DNA of 8,237 bases, taken from contig JAKBSX010000091.1 of assembly GCA_021844725.1 (NCBI GenBank), positions 1 to 8,237 of the forward strand. The letters run 5' to 3'. Shown piece by piece: positions 1-7,284 of this stretch. The notes beneath the pieces are model-generated. The model saw only the letters and a program-made list of their open reading frames with translations, ran no database searches and had not been told where the DNA came from. The stretch is from Actinomycetes bacterium. Lineage in GTDB: Bacteria; Actinomycetota; Acidimicrobiia; Acidimicrobiales; Acidimicrobiaceae. The translations under genes were made by a program, and so were the position numbers. Each line of letters opens with the position of its first letter. Within the stretch, counting starts at the first letter, position 1.

Positions 1-57
1 CTTGAAGTAACGGCTCTCGTAGGATACGGGGTCGTGAAGAGGCATGCCCGACCACTT
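1..57 (-). CDS. Possible edge of another minus-strand coding segment
   Basis: One minus-strand frame is open from just after a TAA (63-61) to the window edge and reads DKW, then SGMPLHDPVSYESRYFK. It looks coding-like and contains an ATG at 45-43, so it could be the start of the next gene. It could also be a further exon of the large gene if a longer intron follows the apparent C terminus. It is too short to identify. Confidence 0.25.
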
Positions 58-181
58 GTCTTAATTGAGCGTGGTTTGCATCGTGCAAGGCCAGCATAGC
101 ATATCCCGCTCTCCCTAGTGGTTAGGCCAAGGCAAGTCACCTAGCGACCGTCTACGAACAGAGGAGCCCAGCTTCAGAGGC
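58..181. other. 3' flank of the large gene, no gene seen
   Basis: This short stretch follows the TGA on the minus strand. I see no clear polyadenylation signal (no AATAAA on the minus strand) and no RNA gene. Confidence 0.4.
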
Positions 182-1371
182 TCAGTTTTCATCAGCCTTG
201 TCGGCCCCACATCTCTCTCTGATCTCCAGGATCCTCACGTTGCTGTCTCTGCGACTGGTGCCCGTTTCACCAGGACACTTGCTCGCCCCGCCCATGGTGG
301 TGAACACTGGAGTACCGTATACGGGGTCCTCTGTGATCCTCACCGCGAAGAAGTCACCTCCGTCGCCATCGCCAAGTGACACAGCTACTGTTCTATCGCT
401 CTCATGCACCTCTTCTGAAGACTTTCCGAGATGAAGAGTAAACTGATTCGTAATTCCGAAAGCATTCTCCGAAAGCCCACCAATACCGAAAACTTCAAAT
501 TCACCATCAACAAGAAAATCTCCAGTCACTCCTGTTTTATACTCAAAATCGACCTTAAAAGCTTTTGATTCCGATACAGTAGAAGTCCAGCTTAGTTGCA
601 TAGGGGCGTTCGCCCCAAAGGTAACAAACTTCTTATTATCCATGAGGTAACCGAGCAAGGTTTCAGCTCCAAGTGAAGATTGTAATCCACCGGGAACAGA
701 GTCTCCGTTGAGTGTCTCCGAGGCACAGAGCTGCTTGAATAGAGGTGTCGAGGTCAATGGGTTATTTGGCTCCGCGTCCAATGAAACACCAGCGCAAGCC
801 CCGTTTATCATAGAGGCGAATGACTGCCAGGCATCTGGGTCGAAGTCATCACATACCGCCTTCAGGAAGGGGCCAGCTCCATCGCGATTATCGCTAAATT
901 GCAAATAATAATTTCGATCGTACGGAAGCGCCTGATCGCAAGTCTCAACAAACTGATTGAAGGCAGAATTTAATCCTAGGCTGAATCCGACTATCTGGAT
1001 GTACTCAGCAAGGCCCTCAATCGTGTTTGCAGCAGCCGCAGCGAAATCCATTGCACTCAACTGTCCTTGCTGATATATTTGGAACTGCTTAACCACATCG
1101 GAAAACTGCAATGCTTCTGCACTAAACATGGATGTGAGATCAGAATTATGTGAGCGATAGTTATTAAGCACGGTGTTCCAATTACTGATGAGCTTATTCA
1201 ACATAATAGCGTCTTTTGCCGCAGCATTCACGGCAACCGAATTGAGCTTATTCACAATCATTTCAATCTCCATCACTGGAAGGGCGTAAGTTGTAACAGC
1301 TCCGGGATGCCAGGTGAGAACCATGGTCTCATCAACGCATGTTAGTGTATCAGTGGTGTAGTTGACGTAAA
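182..1371 (-). other. Last exon: helical region and C-terminal block, stop codon
   Basis: After the intron the frame runs KVYVNYTTDTLTCVDET, then a helix-rich stretch (IEMIVNKLNSVAVNAAAKDA...), several Cys pairs and a beta-rich block ending SLGDGDGGDFFAVRITED, GTPVFTTMGGASKCPGETG, TSRRDSNVRILEI. This last block resembles segments I associate with giant protist extracellular proteins, but I cannot name a family. The protein stops 14 residues after NVRILEI with a charged tail, shorter than I would expect if more modules normally follow. Confidence 0.75.
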
Positions 1372-4300
1372 CTAAATATGACGTGAGTTGAAGTGGGATA
1401 ATATGCATAGAATCGGTCACCCTTAAGTGCCTCGGAAACAATTATGTCGATTCCTCCCCCAATAATGACATCACTTGGGTGGCCCGCGGTAAACGCACTG
1501 TCGCCTGTGGAGAAGTCATAATTAAATGTGAAAGCGTATGAATAGTGGGTCTCGCTAGTGCGGGAAACTGTGACATCCGGGGCTATAATTTTGACGTTGC
1601 CTCCAACTGTAATGTCTTCATTGCCAGCACTCTCACCCATACCGAAACCCAGCGGAGCCTCAAGCATCTTCTGCTCCGATTTGAATTTAAATGTATCTTT
1701 AGTTTCTAAGTGGGATTCCATATCGAACGCCTGCATACCGTCAATAGATATCCCTGTGGTAAATGTAGAACCGGCAGAAATAGTTGTTTGGCTCATTCCT
1801 CCTGGTGGATCTCTCAAAATTAAAAAGATCAATGTGGGGTCAGTAGTCACGGGGTAGAAGTTCGGAACCGCAGATGAAATGGTGCCGAGAATCGGGATAT
1901 ATGCCTTGTAAGTGACATCAACAGCTCCTTCTGGAGAGTTTCGGGTCGCTACGATTGTGAATGGTAGAGCATATGGAGCACTAGGAAGTGGACTTGCGGC
2001 AGATATGCTATAGTTAAGATCTGGAGGCGCTGCCACGAGGTTCATGGAAGGCTTATCATAAGGTACGTTGCTATATTCGAACGTGGTGGGTGAGTTATAA
2101 CCGCTTACAACATCTGATATTTCAACGGTAGCGTCAAGCACAACGAGATCGCGTACTGCCGAACCAACGTCGAGACTTAATAATTCTTTTACCGATAGCC
2201 AAGTCGGATTATTGCCAGTATAAGAAGGGTAGAGCTCAAACAATGTTATATTGAGCGGCCAAATTTGACCACTCTGGAGCATAGTCGTATTTTTGTTGTA
2301 GCACACTCTTCCCTCTCTGTCCGGAGAGGGAACAGATATTGCGAAATTTTCTGCACCAGAGATACTTATGCAAAGCCCGGAATGATAGACGAAAGTCGCA
2401 AATAAGTCAGAGGAGTTCAGCAGATCTGAGAAGATTTGAACCGAGAGCTGATCTGCAGCAGTAAGATAGCTATATGGGTCCATTGAGGGAGAGCACAGCG
2501 AATTAGAGAATCTGGGAGCAGGAACGGGATCGATGTATGGGAGTAGAGTTATCGAATAGTTCATTGCGGGAAGAAGGACGCTATTCGCTGAGTAAAATGG
2601 ATCAAGGGCGATTGTTACGTTGAAATGGCATAGGGGGTCTAGTGCCTGAATAGAAAAGACCGATTCGCTTCCGAAAATTCTGTTGTGAGAGAGACCTCCG
2701 TAGAAGCCGACATGCGCGACGACATCAGAGGTAACCGTGTATTCGATCTGAATGTTGTAGATTGTATCGTTGGGGCTGAGGGAGACAACGGTCGGATCAA
2801 CGCCTAAGACGGCAGTCTCCGAAATATTGGAGGCGGTTAAGGTTCCGTCCCAGAAGCGAATTTCGTCGAACGATCCTATAAACCCCGGAGTCGTCTTCTT
2901 CAAATCCCATCCGATGCTATTGAATTTCTCAGTGGGCCCCTTATTGTCAAACAGGGGCAATGTTGAAATACTCTGATTTAAAAATGAGCTCCCGTTCACG
3001 TAAATCCTCATCATCGCTGAAGAAGGGTCGACGACGACGACTAAATATGTATTGGTAAAACCCTGAAAGCCTTTCGCATTTAACGACAGATAGGCCTCTG
3101 GAGTGGTAGGATCACCGAATGAGTAGAGCACAGCGTTATCTTGAGTGTTGCTGTCGACGCTAAGCCACATCTCAATTGAAATGGCGTCTGCTACACCGAA
3201 CCAACCAGGATTCAATGACAAGTAGGGTTGGGCAGCAGGGTTCGTGGTCTTACTGAAGATAGCGCAACTGTCTGATAGCGTGACTCCATTGTGAATCGCG
3301 GCGAAATCATTGCTGCTTATCACATCAGGGACTTGGCTGCTATCTGTGGCTAAAGTGTGATCAAAAGTAAACCTATGAATCATTTTTGCGATAGAATAGT
3401 GGCGTAAACTAGGACTGCTGGTTCGCGGCATCGCGGAGGGATCTCCGGTAGGTACTCCCGTCACCACTTGATTTTTTGAATGGAAAGACGTTGTAGTTTT
3501 GGTTGATGCTGTGGTTGCGAGTCTTCTTTGTGAATTCACTCCTGCAATTTTATAGTAGCTGCTTGCCCAGGAGAACCCGTTATACGGTGGAATGCGAATC
3601 TGAGCAGGCTCGCCAAGGGAGATCGAGAAACTGAACGTTCCATCGGAGGCTGAAGTTGTCTTCATTACCTGGCCATTTCCACGTGTAAGCTCTACGGGCA
3701 CCCCCGGCAGGGGGCAAACTGCAGATCCAGTATTGGCGAAAAGGGTCGAACCGTAAACAATCGTTCCGGTATTGTCCGTAATTGTGAACAACGCAGAGCC
3801 GATAGAATGGCTAAACTTTTGCATGCCGACTGTGTCGAATGAGTGACTAATTACCATCCCATCGATAAGTGTTTCCTCGTAGCTAGGGGTAATCTCGAAG
3901 AACTCAATAAGATGGGTCCAGTGCCTATAGGCGAATAAATAATCAAAAACTATATACGAATACGGATTGTGCTTACGGATCGCTCACTCGGATCTCGCCA
4001 GAAAATTGCCCGAATACATCAGTGACAAGTGTTATCAAAGGGCAATACTGGGGGTTCGAGTCGCGAACTTTAGTTGTCCTATCGAGATGGCAGAAAGCAA
4101 CACTTACACCCTGGACCCCACCTCCTGCCTTGTACTTAACTTCGCCACTCACTACTACCAGGAAGGGAATGCGATATGGGAACTTAAACATTTCTGTAGG
4201 CGCTAAATAAGTTTGGGAGCCGTTGGGAAAGGATTGGGTGGCGGAAATGGTGTACTCCATTATCTGCCCGACCGACATAGAGGAAATCTGGTCAGTAAAA

Positions 4301-7241
4301 GAAATCGGATTGGCTTTGCGGCCGCATCCCGCTTGACCGGTGGGAATGGTGACTACGTTTGTCTTCGACGCGTCATCACCACCAAACTCCCCCACAAAAA
4401 TGTCGAATCTCGTTTCGCTTGAAGAGGTATCTATGAACGAGAAGGCGACTCCGTGCTGACCTAACTGAGGGTTGAGGTCGATAGGGGTTCCATCATAAAT
4501 GAGCCCCACTGCACACTGATATGATGACGTTGAAGATGAAAAATCTCGGGGTAGGTTCCCAGGACTGCAGAGCGTGGCGTCGGTTGCTGTAGGAAAAGTA
4601 CCTGGCGGACATTCAGAGTAGCATATGTGATCAATCTCCGCCGAGTTTTTGGCGCAGTATTCGACAGCGATGCAGTAAATTCGCTTATTGAGATATGTGG
4701 CGCTCGCGGGTATCAGATCTTGGAAGTTGGATAGGGCACCTGAGAGGGAGGCAGTAGCGCTGAACTCATCGTTTAGGTAGCCGTTCACGTAACCACATAC
4801 TCGCTTAATAGGCGGAGAAGGGTCGATCTGCCATTGAGCAGTGATGATAGCCGAAGAATTTATCGAGTGATCGAATTCCCGGCATTCATCCAGGCTCCAT
4901 GAAGGGACAGGGTAGGTAGCATTCATTGCGGTTACAGTGGCGACTCCTGAGAAAGCGCTTTATTTAAGCGCAAACAAATTAGAACACTCACCGCTTCCAT
5001 CGAAAGTTCCAGTAGTATTAAAGTTGGAGAGCGCATCGCGAAACATGCTGCCGACCTCAACAAGGTTGCCCCCCAGCTCTGAGTAGCAGTAAGCCCCCAA
5101 ATGGGCCGAACTGCACCAGAGTGGCAACTGCGTCATACCGGGGCTAAAGATAAGGCGATTTCTGAGCGATGTAAGCATTTCGGCGATGGTGATGTTTCCG
5201 TCGCCGTTCACGTCAACGCTAACATGGAGCAGATTATAGAGGTACGCTTCGACATCAATTGTTGCATATGCCGTGGCGTTAGAGGTGAACTGCCGCAGCT
5301 TTGCGTCAGCCTGGAAGAGCATAGAGCCTAGGGATGCTCCAGGGAGAAGGTTGCTGCAAGCACTGAACTCGCAGTTGGTCCCTGTGAAACCAGTTTGGCA
5401 AACACACTCACTTTTGCTGGCACCGATTGGCGATGTCCAATGATAGTAGGGAACAATGATGGTCGATGAAACACCATTTGCAACGGACTGACAAAGGCTG
5501 CATTGACTGGCCCCAGCATCAGAAAAATACCCTGCTCAGGTATCAAAAAATAGATTCTAAGCTGATTTTACGGAGTACCGGACTGGCAGGGAAAACATTG
5601 CGTCGAACCCCCTGGGGCATAGGTTCCTAGTATACACTTAATCACGATGAATTTGGTTTACCAAGTTAAGTTGTTACCCTGGGGACAAATGGAGCAGGGT
5701 GGTAAGCCAGTGGATGAAAACTCTCCAGGTGCACAAACTGGAATGACTGTCCACCGTTGATACGGATCCGACCCTGGATTATTTCCGAGATCGCACGTGT
5801 ACATATATACCGAAGATGTGGTTCCGTCCAGACATTTACTGTAGGGGTTATTTGGATTGTAGATGTGGTGAGTGAGGGGGACGTAGACAAACTGCTGATT
5901 CGGATTGGTGACATTACTGCAAGGTTTCAGGGCAAGGTAGTCAGTTAGACTGCTATTCGTAGAGTAGCCATTACCAAGGTCGTCGAGGCACAAGTTCGTG
6001 GAGGGATTGTAGAGAGCCATTGAATTCGAATTGTACACAAACACAGTGGTAAGATTACTCAATTCGACGGGATAATCCTGTGTTACGCCTAACCAAGACG
6101 ATTGGATTTTTTCGTTTTCTAGGGCAAATGGGAAGTCGTCATTTATACGCGAAAGATAGCACGTTGAGGAGCCAGGTAGAGAGGTTAGTCCTACATAGGG
6201 TAATAACACTCGGCTGCGGCTGAAAAAAGCACCTTTAGGGCAAGGCAGACAGCGAGACATCATGTTGCTTCCCGATACGGTCGACCTCGGCAGAAGGTAT
6301 CCTTGGTTGCCACTAACAAAACCCCAGTTGAGGTTATTGATTGTCTTAAGCCAGCATGACTGGACCGAGGAGTTCGTTAGAGTGGACAAATCTATGAATT
6401 CTACCATCCCACAGTCACCATTGTCGAGACACTGCTGTATGCACTCGTCGTACGTTCCGTTGGCCGTGACCAAATCGTTCCCGTTGAAATCAAAGCCGAT
6501 AAACGGGGTCTGCTGGTTCTGGTAGTAAGGATTCAGCAAAACTACGAGGGCATTGTCGAACTCATATTCAGCAATACTATATTTCAATTTGCAAGTGTAG
6601 GTTTCGGTAGACTGGAGTCCGCATAAAGGACCATCCTCGCAATTCACAACAAAGGCGGCGCATCCAGCGGTCGAAGCACACAAGCTCTCGCATTGGTCGA
6701 TAGTTTGGTCTGAATACTCTCCGATTTTCAGCTGGTCGTAAGGGTCGAAGTCGATGTACTCGAGCTGAACTCTTCCCGGGAGGTAGGTGCCTACGACACG
6801 TGAGTTGGCTTTAAAGAGGTGAGCCTGAGTGAACCCACCGGCGGGGCAGACCAAGTAGTCGGTGGCCCCCTCATTTGGCTGATAGTGACCTGCGCAAACG
6901 AGCAATGAGAGCTTCGATGAGCGAGTGGAGGCGAGTACCTGCGGGAGGAGCGAGGCAGTTCGAGTTGCTATTATTATTGTAGGTGCCTGCGATGATTAGC
7001 CTATCGGTATCGTTGGATTAGGATGCTCACCCTTTGGACAGGGGTTGCAGCCATCGTAAGCGGACCAATAGAAGCCGGGACCGCAAGCAGCTGTTGTCTC
7101 CAATATGAGAAATAGTACAGACAAGAGCAGCAGCGGTCTCTGCACGTCGACAGGGAGGCGGGGAATGGGGAAGAAGCAGTCTGAGGCATCAAAAAGGAGA
7201 CTGTCTCCAGCTAGGTAGGACAGGCGGCAGATTCCCCCTCC
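182..7241 (-). CDS. Large multidomain extracellular protein (PAN, ricin-type lectin, Cys repeats, EGF, EF-hand, LamG), main body
   Basis: I reconstructed this from eight exons: 7241-7031, 6986-6939, 6889-5678, 5626-5579, 5531-4992, 4946-3977, 3924-1421 and 1371-182 (stop TGA at 184-182). The introns are GT...AG, 44-52 nt, and every phase agrees, giving 2,240 residues. The order is: hydrophobic segment, Cys-rich repeat, two PAN/apple-like modules, Cys repeat, ricin-type beta-trefoil, GCC2/GCC3-type repeats, EGF-like motif, EF-hand loop, Cys-rich region, two carboxypeptidase-regulatory-like beta modules, laminin-G-like domain, a long beta-rich stretch and a helical C-terminal region. There are many N-x-S/T sequons (for example NGT, NLT, NSS, NVT), as expected for a glycosylated ectodomain. 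The likely role is carbohydrate and calcium binding at the cell surface or in the matrix; this is inference from domains. No ATG precedes the hydrophobic segment in frame after the upstream TAG at 7244-7242, so the first exon must lie upstream. No transmembrane segment or GPI signal is seen at the C terminus. Exon structure is well supported; the 5' end is not. Confidence 0.85.
1372..1420 (-). other. Predicted intron 10, 49 nt, phase 1
   Basis: It has a GTGACC donor and an ATTTAG acceptor. It joins IIVSEALK-VYVNYTTDT and resolves the frame change between the last two exons, which otherwise overlap in different frames. Confidence 0.85.
2808..3377 (-). other. Laminin-G / concanavalin A-like domain within the large CDS
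   Basis: The visible features are FTFDHTLATDSS at the start, ISIEMWLSVDSN in the middle, YLVVVVDPSSAMMRIYVNGS and the end IGSFDEIRFWDGTLT. The sheet pattern with E-x-W, the R-I-Y-V-N-G strand and the final D-E-I-R-F-W are diagnostic of Laminin_G_3-type domains, which bind glycans or proteins outside the cell. Confidence 0.8.
3573..3725 (-). other. Carboxypeptidase-regulatory-like beta module 2
   Basis: The frame reads VCPLPGVPVELTRGNGQ ... TTSASDGTFSFSISLGEP, again the G-V-x-V-x-L then T-x-x-D-G-x-F signature. It follows FTITDNTGTIVYGSTLF, which probably belongs to the preceding strand-rich linker. Confidence 0.6.
3925..3976 (-). other. Predicted intron 9, 52 nt, phase 2
   Basis: It has a GTAAGC donor, a TTGAT branch-like site and a CCTATAG acceptor. 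It joins EIRVSDP-HWTHLIEFF. An alternative acceptor (TATATAG) inside it is in the wrong place to keep the frame. Confidence 0.88.
3977..4155 (-). other. Carboxypeptidase-regulatory-like beta module 1, crossing an intron
   Basis: The frame reads VSGEVKYKAGGGVQGVSVAF ... LVTDVFGQFSGEI..SDP and continues after the intron as HWTHLIEFFEITPSYEE. The G-V-x-V-x-F ... T-D-x-x-G-x-F pattern is typical of carboxypeptidase D regulatory-like (transthyretin-type) beta-sandwich modules. A second copy lies at 3725-3573. Confidence 0.6.
4947..4991 (-). other. Predicted intron 8, 45 nt, phase 1
   Basis: It has a strong GTGAGT donor and a TTTCTCAG acceptor. It joins FDGS-G-VATVTAMNAT. It contains a perfect 6-bp inverted repeat (see findings). 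Confidence 0.88.
5179..5214 (-). other. EF-hand calcium-binding loop within the large CDS
   Basis: The loop DVNGDGNITIAE matches the canonical 12-residue EF-hand with D1, N3, D5, N7 and E12 and the hydrophobic at position 8, flanked by helix-like sequence (YLYNLLHVSV before, MLTSLRNRL after). Only one loop is obvious. Calcium binding outside the cell is the expected role. Confidence 0.85.
5368..5406 (-). other. EGF-like Cys motif within the large CDS
   Basis: The frame reads ECVCQTGFTGTNCEF, which is the C-x-C-x2-G-F/Y-x-G-x2-C end of an EGF-like domain. The upstream half of the domain is not typical, so this may be a partial or diverged EGF module. Confidence 0.7.
5532..5578 (-). other. Predicted intron 7, 47 nt, phase 1
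   Basis: It has a GTACTC donor, a TTGAT branch-like site and a GAGCAG acceptor. Splicing rebuilds CFPCQSG-YFSDAGASQC. A second donor (GTAAAA, seven bases further into the intron) is closer to consensus but gives the wrong phase for this acceptor. Confidence 0.8.
5627..5677 (-). other. Predicted intron 6, 51 nt, phase 1
   Basis: It has a GTAACA donor, a TGATTAA branch-like site and a TACTAG acceptor. Splicing rebuilds CSICPQG-TYAPGGSTQC. Confidence 0.88.
5742..6035 (-). other. Ricin-type beta-trefoil lectin module within the large CDS
   Basis: Two clear repeats are visible: YNPSTNLCLDD ... LKPCS ... NQQFVYV, and IYNPNNPYSKCLDG ... VYMYTCD ... YQRWTVI. The CLD motif, the later paired Cys and the Q-x-W/F end are hallmarks of ricin B-type lectin repeats. 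Only about two of the usual three trefoil repeats are obvious. Binding of sugars is expected from the family but the ligand cannot be read from the sequence. Confidence 0.75.
6336..6764 (-). other. Two PAN/apple-like modules within the large CDS
   Basis: The first module (6764-6582) reads about IDFDPYDQLKIGEYS, then QCESLCASTAGCAAFVV and a later CKLK. The second (6503-6336) reads FIGFDFNGNDLV, then YDECIQQCLDNGDCGMVEF and later CWLKTINNLNWG. The pattern of a G-x-D/N-x-D-L start, a C-x3-C-x5/6-C core and a C-x-L-K end is the PAN_4-type layout, a fold that binds protein or carbohydrate in extracellular proteins. Confidence 0.72.
6890..6938 (-). other. Predicted intron 5, 49 nt, phase 1
   Basis: It has a GTACTC donor and a TGCGCAG acceptor after a pyrimidine-rich stretch. 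Splicing gives LAPPAG-HYQPNEGATDYLVCP, again the A-G-x-Y repeat pattern. Confidence 0.82.
6987..7030 (-). other. Predicted intron 4, 44 nt, phase 1
   Basis: It has a GTGAGC donor, a CTAAT branch-like site and a TCGCAG acceptor. Splicing rebuilds CNPCPKG-TYNNN, the C-x2-C-x2-G-T-Y pattern. Confidence 0.85.
7086..7136 (-). other. Hydrophobic segment (signal peptide-like or signal anchor)
   Basis: The codons read PLLLLSVLFLILETTAA, immediately followed by the first Cys of the Cys-rich ectodomain (ACGPGFYWS). On its own this is a good signal-peptide core with a cleavage-like TTAA/C end. In the fused gene model it would lie about 320 residues from the window-edge end of the frame and act as a type II signal anchor or a transmembrane helix. 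No in-frame ATG precedes it in its exon. Confidence 0.7.
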
Positions 7242-7284
7242 CTAGGCATGTCAGGGGAAGAAAAGAAAAAACAACACATCCTAC
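7242..7284 (-). other. Predicted intron 3, 43 nt, phase 0
   Basis: It has a GTAGGA donor, a long pyrimidine tract, a CTGAC branch-like site 9 nt before the end and a CCTAG acceptor. Removing it takes out the in-frame TAG and fuses the repeat exon to the hydrophobic-segment exon in frame. Confidence 0.6.

Larger units (their letters stand above)
5491..5735 (-). other. GCC2/GCC3-type (ephrin-receptor-like) Cys repeats spanning a microexon
   Basis: After removal of the introns at 5677-5627 and 5578-5532 the frame reads CAPGEFSSTG..CSICPQG, TYAPGGSTQCFPCQSG, YFSDAGASQCSLC. This is a near-perfect C-x2-C-x2-G-x-Y/F-S-x2-G-x-S-x-C-x2-C repeat as found in large protist and animal extracellular proteins. 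The quality of the rebuilt motif is the main evidence for both splice junctions and for the choice of the GTACTC donor over the nearby GTAAAA donor. Confidence 0.82.

Noticed and set aside
182..1441. Separate gene starting near 1441 in the last exon frame
   Set aside because: There is no ATG at that point, and a 49-nt GT...AG intron joins it in frame to the preceding exon.
7001..7189. Frame starting at ATG 7189 (MPQTASSPFPASLSTC...)
   Set aside because: It runs in a different phase from the hydrophobic segment and Cys repeat and shows no motif. It would lead into the right frame only if two bases at an AGAGA run were absent, which I cannot assume.
7189..7193. TGATG overlap of a stop and a start codon, like translational coupling
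   Set aside because: The surrounding gene is spliced and eukaryotic, so bacterial-type coupling does not apply; the overlap is probably chance.
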